From: Alteromonas pelagimontana
GTDB lineage: Bacteria > Pseudomonadota > Gammaproteobacteria > Enterobacterales > Alteromonadaceae
Length of the DNA stretch: 64,000 nucleotides
NCBI RefSeq assembly: GCF_002499975.2
Contig: NZ_CP052766.1
Coordinates: 2,232,001 to 2,296,000, forward strand
Direction: 5' to 3'
Positions 8,541 to 17,931 of this stretch are shown here, in pieces (within the stretch, counting starts at the first letter, position 1; every line of letters starts with the position of its first letter). The translations under genes were made by a program, and so were the position numbers. The notes under the pieces are model-generated. The model did not search any database. It had not been told where the DNA came from and saw only the letters and a list, made by a program, of their open reading frames with translations.

Positions 8541-9941
8541 CTATTGCGGCGACTCTTGTAAATGAACTACACGATCGCAAATTTTACTTAGCATGCAGCT
8601 GTCGTGGCTAATTAATATCAAAGTGGTATTGATAGCCCGGCAGCTTTCCACCAGCAATTCCGTTATCTTTTTCGCTGTAATTGGGTCCAGACGTGATGTG
8701 GGTTCATCTGCAACAAGAAGTTGCGGCTTCAATAATAATACTCTTAGCAAAGCAAATCGCTGAAGCTCGCCACCGCTTAATGCTGCAGGCCTGCGCTGAA
8801 GTAGCGACGAGTGCAATTGCAGCTGATTCATGTAATTGAAAACATCGTCGCTATTAAGCTTATGACGCTTCACTAAATCGGCCAGTAGCTGAGCAAGAGT
8901 ACAATGAGGAGCAAATCCGCTGGGCGGATCCTGATAAATTTTTAACATCTCATGACGAAGCAACGGCTGGCTGAATTCGATTACGCCACTATCGGCGGGT
9001 AATAAACCAAGTAAGATATCGCCCAAGGTGCTTTTGCCACTGCCGCTGTCACCACTAATGCCGATAATATCGCCTTTATTAAGGGTGGTATTAAGTTGCT
9101 GAAAAAGCTCCCGACCGCCGCGCTGCTTCTGCAGGTTTTGAATTTTCACAAAAGAATGCGCTGCTTTTGATGCAGTTTGTTTTTCCGGCCAATTCTTTGG
9201 TGCGGCAGCAATGAGAGCCTGAGTGTAATCGGCTTGAGGGCGAGACAAAATGTCCTCGCATTTCCCCTGCTCAACAATTTTCCCCTTCTGCATAACAACC
9301 AGATAGCCACCAATCTGCTCTGCTACTTCAACGTCGTGAGTAATAGTAATCAGTGTACCTTGGCTGGCATGGGCTTTTAGCAATTGTACAATGTCATCTC
9401 GTCTGCCTACATCCAACCCTTTGGTAGGTTCATCTGCCAGCAACACTTGTGCGCCCCCGGCCGTGGCTACGGCAAATGCTACCCGCTGGGCCATACCGCC
9501 GGAAAGTGTTGAGGGTATGCTGTGGGCTGCGTTTGCCAGTCCTAAATGGGCAAGCGCCTGGCTGGTGGCAATATCAGCCTGCTTTTTGGAATGTCCTCGT
9601 ACCTTAAGATACGTCTCTCTTATCTGCTGCTTCACCGGCATGACCGGGTCCAGGGCGTGCCAGGGTTCCTGTGGCAGTAGCGTCATCACAGTGCCCCAAT
9701 ACTGTTGGCGGGCTCGGCTGGAAAGTGTGTGTAACGCTTTGCCGTCAAGATAAATTTCACCTGAGGCTAATAGCGTGGGCGGTAATAATCCCATAATGGC
9801 ACTGGCTAAAATGCTTTTCCCTGAGCCGGTTTCTCCTAAAATGGTAACAGGAACATCTTTTGAAACCTGCAGTGAAAAATCTGTCAGGATATCGCCGTCG
9901 GCTGAGCGTACCGTTAGGTTTTTTATTGCAAGGGTATTCAT
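8541..9941 (-). CDS. ABC importer ATPase with two fused nucleotide-binding domains (peptide/nickel type)
   Basis: 466 aa carrying two ABC ATPase domains in one chain. Domain 1 has Walker A GETGSGKS (36-43) and signature LSGGMAQR; domain 2 has Walker A GDSGSGKS, signature LSGGELQR and Walker B LLVADEP. Fusions of this kind are known in the Opp/Nik/Yej class, where two separate ATPases are more usual. The frame is open to 10019, but ATG 9941 overlaps the preceding permease stop as ATGA and has GGAAAG upstream, so it is the better start. Last gene of the four-gene importer. Substrate (peptide, opine or metal) cannot be told from sequence. Confidence 0.88.
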   Translation of the reverse strand: MNTLAIKNLTVRSADGDILTDFSLQVSKDVPVTILGETGSGKSILASAIMGLLPPTLLASGEIYLDGKALHTLSSRARQQYWGTVMTLLPQEPWHALDPVMPVKQQIRETYLKVRGHSKKQADIATSQALAHLGLANAAHSIPSTLSGGMAQRVAFAVATAGGAQVLLADEPTKGLDVGRRDDIVQLLKAHASQGTLITITHDVEVAEQIGGYLVVMQKGKIVEQGKCEDILSRPQADYTQALIAAAPKNWPEKQTASKAAHSFVKIQNLQKQRGGRELFQQLNTTLNKGDIIGISGDSGSGKSTLGDILLGLLPADSGVIEFSQPLLRHEMLKIYQDPPSGFAPHCTLAQLLADLVKRHKLNSDDVFNYMNQLQLHSSLLQRRPAALSGGELQRFALLRVLLLKPQLLVADEPTSRLDPITAKKITELLVESCRAINTTLILISHDSCMLSKICDRVVHLQESPQ

Positions 9942-10741
9942 AGGGTTTTCTTTCCGGCCAGCAGATGAAAGCCCAGTACCATTAAAAATAATGCGATCAG
10001 CGGTTGAGCCAGCAGCCATGGCGCATCACTATAATAGGAGAAAAGCTCGACGATCATTAATCCAAGCTCCGCCGTTGGCGGCTGTAATCCTACGTACACA
10101 AATCCTACTGACGCCATGGTGATAATAGATGTTGCTGCACCAAATGCAGCTAAAGTGCAGACATCAGGCGCGATAGCCGGCCATATATGGCGGCGGAAGC
10201 AATACCAGCGGCCAAAACTGAGCAACATGGACGATTGCAACTGCGGACCGTTTATTAACGGTTTTGCTGTGGCTCTTACCAACCGAAAATATTCTACCCA
10301 CAAGGTTAAGGAAATCGCCAGGTACAACATAATAAATGAACCGGGAACAATGGCAGCGAACAGCAAAACCAGTACTAAACCGGGTAAAGCAAGAATAGTG
10401 TTAACCACAAAATTTAGCACTTTTTCGACTACGCCGCCGGCCCAGGCTGCACAAATACCCGCCGCTACACCGGTTATTGCTGACGTCGCCACGCAAAGGG
10501 CGCTAAGTAAAAATGACAGCCGCAGCGCGGCGCCAAGACGGGCAAACATGTCTCTGCCAAATTGATCGGCACCTAAGGGCATTGCCGTGGAAGGCGGCGA
10601 AAAGGCTTTGGCCAACTGCTGGGTATTGGGATCCGCTGCGTAAAATGCACCTTCGCCCAGCGCGAAGATAAGCAGCATAAGAACTAGCGCCAGACCTAAT
10701 TGTTGCGCTGGCTGAAGTGTTGGCATACGTTTTATAATCAC
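9938..10741 (-). CDS. ABC importer permease (OppC/NikC-like)
   Basis: 267 aa, a typical second permease of the peptide/nickel family with about six membrane segments and the cytoplasmic EAA-type loop (region LSFGRWYCFRRHIWPAI). The frame is open to 10777. I choose the GTG at 10741: it overlaps the upstream stop as GTGA, mirroring the 4-nt overlaps at the other junctions, and is preceded at 7 nt by GGGGAG. The next ATG (10726) lacks a ribosome site. Third gene of the importer operon. Confidence 0.85.
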   Translation of the reverse strand: MIIKRMPTLQPAQQLGLALVLMLLIFALGEGAFYAADPNTQQLAKAFSPPSTAMPLGADQFGRDMFARLGAALRLSFLLSALCVATSAITGVAAGICAAWAGGVVEKVLNFVVNTILALPGLVLVLLFAAIVPGSFIMLYLAISLTLWVEYFRLVRATAKPLINGPQLQSSMLLSFGRWYCFRRHIWPAIAPDVCTLAAFGAATSIITMASVGFVYVGLQPPTAELGLMIVELFSYYSDAPWLLAQPLIALFLMVLGFHLLAGKKTL

Positions 10742-11673
10742 TGGCGGACTCCCCGCGGATCCAGCCTGGCGCAGCAAACGTCTATCAACGTATTCAGCGC
10801 CACAAACATCAAACCAAACACCAGCGCGGCCCCTTGCAACATGGGAATATCACGAGCAAATACCGCATGAGAAAGGCCGTGTCCAATTCCTGGCCAGGCG
10901 AATACGCTTTCCACCATAATTACGCCTTCAATTAAGCCAATTAGCTGAATACCCATAAAGGCAATAACAGGCAGTAAGATATTGCGAATGCCGTGACGGC
11001 AAAAAGTAGAAAAGCGCGACATACCTTTAATGCGAGCAAACTGATAATACGCCGAATGCAATACGTTAATAGTGCTGCTGCGGATAATGCGGTTGGAGAT
11101 CGCCGCTAAGCTTAACCCCAGCGTAAGCGCAGGCAAGATCAGATGGCGCGGCTCCCCGAACCCAGCAACAGGAAGCCAGTTTAACTCCATGGCAAACAGA
11201 AAAATAAGTAGTAGCCCAAGACTAAAAACCGGCTGCGCGCGGACGAAAGTTGAACCTACCATAATGGAGTTATCCACCGCTGACGACGGTCGTGCTCCCG
11301 ATAAAATGCCCAGCGGAAAGGCAATGATGACCGATACCAGCATTGCACAGACAGCCAACAGCAGCGTATAACCAAGTTGATGCTGAAGCTCCTGAACGAC
11401 AGGCGCGCCACTGACCAAACTGTCGCCTAAATCCAGCGTGATCAAATTACTCAGCCAGTGAAAATACTGTTGCCAGGCCGGTGAGTCCAGACCAAGCTCG
11501 GCGCGCACAGCTGCGGCTGATGCGGTGGACACGGCATCATCACCATAACGACTGGCTGCAATTTTATATGCCATATCGCCGGGTAATGTGCGAACAAGCA
11601 CAAAGGTGAGTGTGCCAACGCTCCAAGCCATAATTAACGCCTGTAGCAGACGCTTCGCGATGCTGTGAATCAT
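10738..11673 (-). CDS. ABC importer permease (OppB/NikB-like)
   Basis: 311 aa beginning with the classic family opening (SIAKRLLQALIMAWSVGTLTFVLVRTLPGD), then five further hydrophobic segments and a conserved loop (YYQFARIKGMSRFSTFCRHGIRN) that docks the ATPase. The start overlaps the binding-protein stop as ATGA (11670-11673). Second gene of the importer operon. Confidence 0.88.
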   Translation of the reverse strand: MIHSIAKRLLQALIMAWSVGTLTFVLVRTLPGDMAYKIAASRYGDDAVSTASAAAVRAELGLDSPAWQQYFHWLSNLITLDLGDSLVSGAPVVQELQHQLGYTLLLAVCAMLVSVIIAFPLGILSGARPSSAVDNSIMVGSTFVRAQPVFSLGLLLIFLFAMELNWLPVAGFGEPRHLILPALTLGLSLAAISNRIIRSSTINVLHSAYYQFARIKGMSRFSTFCRHGIRNILLPVIAFMGIQLIGLIEGVIMVESVFAWPGIGHGLSHAVFARDIPMLQGAALVFGLMFVALNTLIDVCCARLDPRGVRQ

Positions 11674-13205
11674 GATGCGGGTTTTAACGTAATGTCAGAT
11701 AAACGGAATGAGCGTTCGTAAGGGTCGAAGCTGAAATTCTCCACCCGCGGCGCCACGGCGCTTTGCTGCATATAAAAAACTACCGGGATCACCGGCAGAT
11801 CTGCATTGATTTGATGCATTATATTTTGCACCTGTGAGGCATAGGCTTTTTTATCCTGGACAAGAGGCAGAGCCGATAAAGCAGAGAACACAGATGGGTT
11901 TTGCCAACCCATCGGGCCCCAGTCGCCGCCTTCAGTGGATGTGAAATCGGCCAGCATAATACCCAGAGGGTCAGGAATATTGGCGAAGTTTCGGGCCATC
12001 AGAGCAAGTTGCAGGGTGCCATCAGCATGGCCGGAGGGAATGGCGCTGGCGTTTTCCATATGCACCCGTAGATCCACCCCAATTTGCGCCCATTGGTTTT
12101 GCAGTGCGGTAGCAATAACAATCAGTTCGGCGCGATTTGCGTAGGTAATCATGTTTAGCTTTAAAGGGCTGCCATTCTTATGGCGTATCCCGCTGTCGTC
12201 TTGAAGCCAGCCTGCTTCGTCAAGCAATGCATTGGCCCGTTTTACATCCTGTTCTGCGGGGGGAAGAGTGGCATCGTGCCATACTCCCATAGAAGGGCCA
12301 AACAGCTGGTTGGCTTCAATATCCTCTACGCGCAATATTTTGGTGGCAATACCCTGCCGATCTATTGCCAGGCTCAACGCCTGACGGACTTTTACATCCG
12401 CCAAAGCAGGATATGACGCATTTACTTTAATAAGAATAGTGCGGGGAATTAACGTTGAATCGACTTTTGCTTTTTTTGAAACTTTCAGTAAATCTACGCT
12501 GGCTGCATCCAGATTATAAACAATATCGGTTTGACCACTTGCAACCATCAGCGCCCGGGTTTCTGCGCGGTGTCCGGTAGTGTACACAACTTTACTGACA
12601 TGGGCGGGCTCTCCCCAATAGTTCTGAAACTTTGTTACCCCTACACGGTGTGGTGGCTGAAACTCCTCAACCTGATAAGGCCCGGTGCCAGACAATTTAG
12701 TGATTTCCTGACTTTCATTATAAGACGCGGGTGAAAGAATCGCTGTGGTGTAGTTGGTCAATAACGAAGCAAACGGCCGGTAAGGCCGCGAAAGCGTAAT
12801 TTGTACCGTGCTTTCGTTTAGCGCGGTAACAGCTTCCACCAGGTCTTGAGGATAAGGAGCCGGCTTGCTAAAGGCGATGTTGAGACTGTTAACAACGGCA
12901 TCGGCGTTCATCGCGGATTGATCATGGAAAACCACATTCGGGCGAAGATAAAATGTCCAGACTCGGTTATCTTTACTGTGTTCCCAGCGGGTAGCGAGTC
13001 CGGGCTTAAGCTGGCCTTTGTTATCGATATCCACCAGCGTCTCAATAACCTGCATGCGGGAAAAAATGTACCCGGAGCGTGCAGGGTCAAGGCTAATCGG
13101 CTCGAACGGCCCACTGATTGACAATGTGTCAGAGCTATCGGGGGCACTACAGCCAGTTAAGCCAGCTAGCGCTATAAAAATAATGAGACAAAGATTTCGG
13201 AACAA
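11670..13205 (-). CDS. ABC importer substrate-binding lipoprotein (SBP family 5, peptide/nickel)
   Basis: 511 aa with lipobox LTGC (Cys19) and the SBP_bac_5 layout: SLDPARSGYIFSRMQVIETL near the N-terminus, GLATRWEHSKDNRVWTFYLR, and VRQALSLAIDRQGIA in the second lobe. It captures the substrate in the periplasm for the following two permeases and fused ATPase. The start is TTG (13205) with AAGGAT 9 nt upstream; no better in-frame start gives a signal peptide. First gene of the operon. Ligand unknown: family members carry peptides, opines, nickel complexes or heme. Confidence 0.87.
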   Translation of the reverse strand: MFRNLCLIIFIALAGLTGCSAPDSSDTLSISGPFEPISLDPARSGYIFSRMQVIETLVDIDNKGQLKPGLATRWEHSKDNRVWTFYLRPNVVFHDQSAMNADAVVNSLNIAFSKPAPYPQDLVEAVTALNESTVQITLSRPYRPFASLLTNYTTAILSPASYNESQEITKLSGTGPYQVEEFQPPHRVGVTKFQNYWGEPAHVSKVVYTTGHRAETRALMVASGQTDIVYNLDAASVDLLKVSKKAKVDSTLIPRTILIKVNASYPALADVKVRQALSLAIDRQGIATKILRVEDIEANQLFGPSMGVWHDATLPPAEQDVKRANALLDEAGWLQDDSGIRHKNGSPLKLNMITYANRAELIVIATALQNQWAQIGVDLRVHMENASAIPSGHADGTLQLALMARNFANIPDPLGIMLADFTSTEGGDWGPMGWQNPSVFSALSALPLVQDKKAYASQVQNIMHQINADLPVIPVVFYMQQSAVAPRVENFSFDPYERSFRLSDITLKPAS

Positions 13206-13545
13206 GTTTACTACATCCTTAGGATTATCTGCTTTAACAGAAGGTCACGCCCGAAGGTTACGTTTTTTCATTTCAGCTCACAATTACGTTTGCGGCAAAA
13301 AATGCAGTTATCGTCGAATATTGCGTTAAAAGCCGCGCAGGGCAACAGCATAAATGACTAAAAATTAAGCAGTCTCATGAGGTAAGCAGAAGTTCTCATC
13401 CGAAACGCCGTAAATTCATCTCTGATGGCTCTGCTGGAGCATCCGTGCTCCAGAAGTTCGAGCCGGGAACTGGCTGACCTTCCCATTCTGCTTTTAGCTG
13501 TTTTTATGGCACACTGGTTCTATCTTAACTAGCAGTGCGTGAACA
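13206..13545. other. Divergent intergenic region with a dispersed repeat
   Basis: 340 bp between the leftward ABC operon and a rightward unknown gene. It must hold both promoters. Apart from the dispersed palindromic repeat at 13398-13460 (described separately) I see no gene or RNA. The 9-mer CAGAAGTTC occurs at 13387 and again at 13451, flanking and ending the repeat. Confidence 0.5.
13398..13460 (+). repeat. Dispersed palindromic intergenic repeat, copy 1
   Basis: Starts ATCCGAAACGCCGTAAA and ends CTCTGCTGGAGC-ATCCGT-GCTCCAGAAGTTCG, containing a perfect 7-bp hairpin CTGGAGC/GCTCCAG. The same element recurs at 30003-30066 and, shortened, at 35883-35922, always between genes and in the same orientation. 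About three quarters of positions agree between copies 1 and 2. Confidence 0.75.
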
Positions 13546-14658
13546 ATGACGATACAGCGCCCGTTATTCAAACACATCCGCGACCATTCTACGCTGTTTT
13601 CGGAAATGGCGAACTTACGTAATCTCGCTGCCAAAAACCTTGGTCTGGCCGGGTACGAGTACCATAAAACACCAAAGTTCATTGGCCCCAACGGCGAGCG
13701 ACTAACGATAGAGCCTGAACGCAGCATTATCTTACCTGACGTAACCTTGCTAAAAGGTGTAAAAAAGCAACTGACAGATGCGGTAACTACGCTTACGCAT
13801 GTTCCCCAGAGCGACATTGGTTATCGGTATCCCACGGCCGCGCTGGCGGGTCTGGATGCGCCCTTTATTAAACGAATGCGTTCTGAATATTTTCATCGGA
13901 TTGATGAAGACCGCAGCATTTGTCGGCCTATCAATCTTTCTTTCGGTATAAAAAGTAGGGGTAAAGCCGACAACCGCTTGGAATACGAGGTATGGTTGCC
14001 AGATGATGCGCCAGATCAGAGCCCTTTACCGTTACTTATCGAAAAATATGGTGAGGATTTACCCGATGATGTGCGCGCATTTTCGCAACAGCCGTCTATG
14101 GTACACGGCTGGATGGGGGTCAAACGTGCGGCTTTTGAATCGCTTTATCAAAACAAGGCCGAAATGGGCGATTTGGTGATGTGCCTGGGAATTTCTGTCG
14201 ACGCTTATAATATAGGTGCGCGACCGGATTTGTCTTTCTCGCCGGAACTGGACAGTTCTATTGCGGTGAGTAATGCTGAGCTGGAATGGGAAATTATGGG
14301 GTATTACGCGCCGGTGGGGGAGCATTTCTCTCATGATATCGTCTGGCAGGCCATCAATCATACTTTGGCGGCCTTGGGTCAACCGCTCGCGGAAATTTAC
14401 GCCGATTCGGTTATTCCATTAGCGGAAAGTAAAACCGAAAGAATTTTAACTACCATTCAGCAGCACGGGGTTACACTAGAGCAAATTCAGGCGCTGAACC
14501 TGCAGCCGTGGGAATTTCTGCAGACGGCCAGCGAGCATAGGGTAAAACCCAGCGATCCCAGTCGTTCTGTTAATTTGTTAGGCAGGCTGAACCGGTTGTT
14601 TTATCATCCCGAGCGTAAGTTGCCGTCGATAAATTACATTCATGATCTTATCGAGTAG
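13546..14658 (+). CDS. Conserved-looking protein of unknown function, 370 aa
   Basis: I do not recognise this protein. It is a full-length soluble protein with no signal peptide, membrane segment or obvious nucleotide-binding motif. It is rich in charged residues, with a proline-containing central part (EVWLPDDAPDQSPLPLLIEKYGEDLPDD) and a basic C-terminus (NLLGRLNRLFYHPERKLPSINYIHDLIE). Codon use resembles the neighbours and there is a single long frame. It is divergent from the ABC operon, with a hairpin terminator candidate 48 bp after the stop, so it is probably transcribed alone. Ribosome site is weak (GTGAAC). Confidence 0.75.
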   Translation: MTIQRPLFKHIRDHSTLFSEMANLRNLAAKNLGLAGYEYHKTPKFIGPNGERLTIEPERSIILPDVTLLKGVKKQLTDAVTTLTHVPQSDIGYRYPTAALAGLDAPFIKRMRSEYFHRIDEDRSICRPINLSFGIKSRGKADNRLEYEVWLPDDAPDQSPLPLLIEKYGEDLPDDVRAFSQQPSMVHGWMGVKRAAFESLYQNKAEMGDLVMCLGISVDAYNIGARPDLSFSPELDSSIAVSNAELEWEIMGYYAPVGEHFSHDIVWQAINHTLAALGQPLAEIYADSVIPLAESKTERILTTIQQHGVTLEQIQALNLQPWEFLQTASEHRVKPSDPSRSVNLLGRLNRLFYHPERKLPSINYIHDLIE

Positions 14659-14705
14659 CTTCCAAAGCTAACGGCTTCTGGCAAACTGTACAATGTCATG
14701 TTTTT

Positions 14706-14729
14706 AAACGCAGCATCATATTGCGTTTT
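14706..14729 (+). terminator. Candidate terminator after the unknown 370-aa gene
   Basis: Stem AAACGCA / TGCGTTT (14706-14712, 14722-14728) followed by a short T-run (TTTTA overlapping the right arm), 48 bp after the stop at 14658. Confidence 0.5.
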
Positions 14730-14834
14730 ATGGTTATGCCACCATGTTAAGAAAATCTGTTTAAAGGACGGAGCTTAGGGCGGGGCGAGACCTATCGGCT
14801 CCACTATCTGCAACCATCCTGAGCTTAGCACTTT

Positions 14835-15215
14835 ATGAACCAGTCAGGTCAGTTTACATTGCCCCCTCTTAGGCGCCCATCTATTGCCACAATGTGGCTT
14901 TTTGCGATGCTGGTGCTGTTGGCCAATGCAAACACGCCACATGTTCACCATACTGCTGCCAATCAAAGCCTGATTAGCTATGATAATCAACCCTCGTTAA
15001 CCACACCGCGCGATCTTGTTGTTTTCAGGCAGCAAAGGCTGGGCGGTGACGCTACCGGTAGTGATAAAAACCTTCCCTTAGTACCTGCACCTCAACTTAC
15101 TCCATTGCTCGGCGGATTTTCTGCGCTGGGTTTATTGCTACACCAAAATTTGTCTTTCGCGCCGCTAGAATCTTCTTTCCTGCGGCCTATTCTGCGCGCT
15201 CCTCCCACTAAGTAA
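14835..15215 (+). CDS. Small hypothetical protein upstream of secDF
   Basis: 126 aa, unrecognised. It has one hydrophobic segment (MWLFAMLVLLANA, residues ~20-32) that could be a signal anchor, then a polar region with HVHH, a second weakly hydrophobic stretch (APQLTPLLGGFSALGLLLH) and the C-terminus FLRPILRAPPTK. Tails ending in RAPP occur in many small membrane-associated proteins next to transport genes, by recollection only. No clear ribosome site precedes the ATG. It ends 72 bp before secDF and may be co-transcribed with it. Confidence 0.5.
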   Translation: MNQSGQFTLPPLRRPSIATMWLFAMLVLLANANTPHVHHTAANQSLISYDNQPSLTTPRDLVVFRQQRLGGDATGSDKNLPLVPAPQLTPLLGGFSALGLLLHQNLSFAPLESSFLRPILRAPPTK

Positions 15216-15287
15216 TCCTGCGTTCTCTTTACCCGCTGGCAATTGTCGGCGCTTTTGCAGTTTCAAAAATTGTTGCAAGGATTACCC

Positions 15288-17804
15288 ATGAAGTTTTTTA
15301 ACCCAAGGGGCGTAATTTACGTTCTTATTATTGTGCTTGGCTTATTATGCGCCATGCCCAACGTGCTACCGGCTGCGGCCAAACAACACCTGCCTTTCTG
15401 GTACAGCAATATTCATCTTTCGCTGGGGCTGGATTTACAAGGTGGCTCCCATTTATTGTTGGCTGCCCAAACCGAAGAATTATTCGAAAAAAGCGATGAA
15501 ACCATACAAAACGCATTGCTTGCTCAGTTGCGTGACAACGGAATTCGCTATCAGCGCACCCAGTCCGCAGAGGATGGAATTGCCGTTCGCATAAGTAACG
15601 TTAACCAGGCTGACAAAGCCGTGGCGCTTGCCATGGCGTTAGCGCAAGGACCAGATGGTTTACGTCAGTATGAGGTTTACCGGGAAGGGGATCGACTACA
15701 TCTGGCGCTTACAGAGATCAGAAAGCAGCAGCTTACCACTGACGCCATTGAGAGAAGCCTTGAGGTAGTGAGGCGACGGCTCAACGAAACCGGCTTAGTG
15801 GAGCCCAGTATCACCCGCCAGGGTGACGACGGCGTGCTTGTGCAGATGCCGGGAGTCACCGATCCAAGCCATATTCGGGAGTTGCTGGGTACGACGGCAC
15901 AAATGGCTTTTCATTGGGTAGTAACAGATGATGCGCGTGCAGGCACTATACAAGTAAAAGGGGCGGATGAGACCGCTACTTATCGACTGGAAAAGAAAGT
16001 GGCAATGCAGGGAGAGCACATCAGTGATGCGCAACTTGCATTTGATCCCAATACTGGCGAGCCGGTGGTCAGCTTTAAGCTGGATAGTGCCGGTGCCAGA
16101 CAATTTGGCGAAATGACTCGCACCCACATTGGCGTACCGCTGGCGGTGGTGCTGGATAACACCGTGATTACCGCACCAGTTATTCGGAGTGTTATTGCGA
16201 CTGGCAGCGGGGAAATCAGCGGTGCTTTCACGCCATCAGAAGCGAAAGACCTGGCGTTACTGCTACGCGCAGGGGCGTTGCCAGTTCCGCTTGAAGTCAT
16301 TGAAGAACGAACGGTGGGGCCAGATTTAGGCAGTGACGCAATTCAAATGGGATTAATAACCGGTTTGATAGGCGCAGCAATGGTTTTTGCTTTCATGGGA
16401 ATTATCTATCGGCGCTGGGGGCTTATCGCCTGCGTTGGCCTGTCGGTAAATATGGGTTTGGTGTTTGCCATTTTGAGTTTGTTTGGTGCCACCCTCACGC
16501 TGCCCGGCATTGCCGGTATCATTCTAACGGTGGGAATGGCCGTGGATGCAAATATCCTCATCACGGAGCGGATCCGTGAAGAAACGCGACTGGGAAAACG
16601 GTCTGCCACCGCCATAAAAGCGGGTTTTGATAAGGCATACACCACAATCTTAGATTCTAACCTCACTACCTTAATTGCAGTGAGTTTGTTGTTTATGTTT
16701 GGAAGTGGCCCAGTCAAAGGGTTTGCAGTGACTATTGCCGTTGGATTAGTGACATCGCTATTTACTGCCGTCGCGGTAACCCGCCTGTTGATGGAATGGA
16801 CAGTACGCGGCCGAGAGCGAGAATATCTTAAGTTCAACGGCTTCAGCAGGCTGGATAAAATAAGCCAGCGCGGCGTTGATTTTTTGCGGGGTCGGGTTAT
16901 CGGATTAACCGCTTCGGCAATATTGTCTGTGGCCTCAGTGATGTTGTTTTTAGGCTCAGGCCTAAATTACGGCGTCGATTTTACCGGCGGAACGTTGGTG
17001 GAAGTACAAGCTCCGGCGCTGTCAGTTGAGCAACTCAGAACGACATTGACCGCACATAAGATAGACGACGGGGCTATTCAGGAGTTTGGTAACCAAGGCC
17101 AGTATCTTGTGCGCTTACCCGTCGAGGCTGTCTCTGAAAAAAGCAAAGGTCATTCCGTCGATGCGCTTAAGCAGGCAGTGAATGATGCTGACCCAACAGC
17201 TACTTTTCCGCGGGTAGATATGGTGGGACCGAAAGTCAGCGGCGGCTTTGCTGATGCGTCTATTCTTGCTATTTTATTAGCAGGCGCGGGAATTGTGGCG
17301 TATTTGTGGATACGCTTTGAATCCCACTTTGCACTTGCCGCAACCGCTACCATTGCGCTGGATTTAACCAAAACCATAGGCTTTTTTGCGCTGACGGGAC
17401 TTGAATTTAACTTAACGGCTATCGCAGCTTTATTGGCCTTAATCGGTTATTCTATTAATGATAAAGTGGTGGTGTTTGACAGAATTCGTGAAGGTTTTAG
17501 AGCGACACCGGATAAACCTATGCTGGAAATATTAAACAGCAGCATTTCTTCCACGCTCACCCGTACGGTATTTACATCATTAACCACCTTTTTGGCATTG
17601 CTTCCTATGGGAATTGCCGGTGGGGCGGCAGTGGCAAGTTTCGCATTACCAATGCTGTTTGGTGTGGTAATAGGAACCAGCTCTTCTATTTTTATTGCAT
17701 CACCTATTTTATATTACCTGGGACAGCGGCGTGCACGTAAAGGGCTAAAGCAACTTCGGCCCACTGCGCAGGAAATTCAACAGGAACTGGCCCATATTCC
17801 ATAG
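15288..17804 (+). CDS. secDF: Protein translocase subunit SecDF (single-chain fusion)
   Basis: 838 aa joining SecD and SecF. The SecD half has an N-terminal membrane segment, the GLDLQGGSHLLL motif (near residue 47), a large periplasmic P1 domain and a five-segment membrane block. The SecF half starts near residue 545 with GLNYGVDFTGGTLVEV and repeats the pattern. SecDF uses the proton or sodium gradient to pull exported proteins across the membrane. The frame is open to 15243, but ATG 15288 has AAGGATT at ideal distance and starts a normal SecD N-terminus. There is no yajC or tgt beside it, so it is likely an accessory paralogue of the usual secD-secF pair. A terminator follows. Confidence 0.93.
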   Translation: MKFFNPRGVIYVLIIVLGLLCAMPNVLPAAAKQHLPFWYSNIHLSLGLDLQGGSHLLLAAQTEELFEKSDETIQNALLAQLRDNGIRYQRTQSAEDGIAVRISNVNQADKAVALAMALAQGPDGLRQYEVYREGDRLHLALTEIRKQQLTTDAIERSLEVVRRRLNETGLVEPSITRQGDDGVLVQMPGVTDPSHIRELLGTTAQMAFHWVVTDDARAGTIQVKGADETATYRLEKKVAMQGEHISDAQLAFDPNTGEPVVSFKLDSAGARQFGEMTRTHIGVPLAVVLDNTVITAPVIRSVIATGSGEISGAFTPSEAKDLALLLRAGALPVPLEVIEERTVGPDLGSDAIQMGLITGLIGAAMVFAFMGIIYRRWGLIACVGLSVNMGLVFAILSLFGATLTLPGIAGIILTVGMAVDANILITERIREETRLGKRSATAIKAGFDKAYTTILDSNLTTLIAVSLLFMFGSGPVKGFAVTIAVGLVTSLFTAVAVTRLLMEWTVRGREREYLKFNGFSRLDKISQRGVDFLRGRVIGLTASAILSVASVMLFLGSGLNYGVDFTGGTLVEVQAPALSVEQLRTTLTAHKIDDGAIQEFGNQGQYLVRLPVEAVSEKSKGHSVDALKQAVNDADPTATFPRVDMVGPKVSGGFADASILAILLAGAGIVAYLWIRFESHFALAATATIALDLTKTIGFFALTGLEFNLTAIAALLALIGYSINDKVVVFDRIREGFRATPDKPMLEILNSSISSTLTRTVFTSLTTFLALLPMGIAGGAAVASFALPMLFGVVIGTSSSIFIASPILYYLGQRRARKGLKQLRPTAQEIQQELAHIP

Positions 17805-17816
17805 CCACGCGTAAAC

Positions 17817-17850
17817 GCCGTCAGAAAGTAGTGTTGTATCTGACGGCTTT
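17817..17850 (+). terminator. Terminator after secDF
   Basis: Perfect 9-bp stem GCCGTCAGA / TCTGACGGC with a 13-nt loop, followed by TTTA, 12 bp after the secDF stop. Confidence 0.7.
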
Positions 17851-17931
17851 ACCCTAACGTTACAATACTCTGTGCTCAAGGTGCGGTGTAAACAGGAAGT
17901 AGCTTTTGCCTAAGTTGAGAGGAAGTAACTT

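Noticed and set aside
15050..15063. Palindrome CGCTACCGGTAGTG in the small gene before secDF
   Set aside because: Coding position, differs at the outer bases from the operator, and no pectin gene is near.
16406..16837. Antisense frame of 143 codons within secDF
   Set aside because: Complement of membrane-segment codons; no independent signals.
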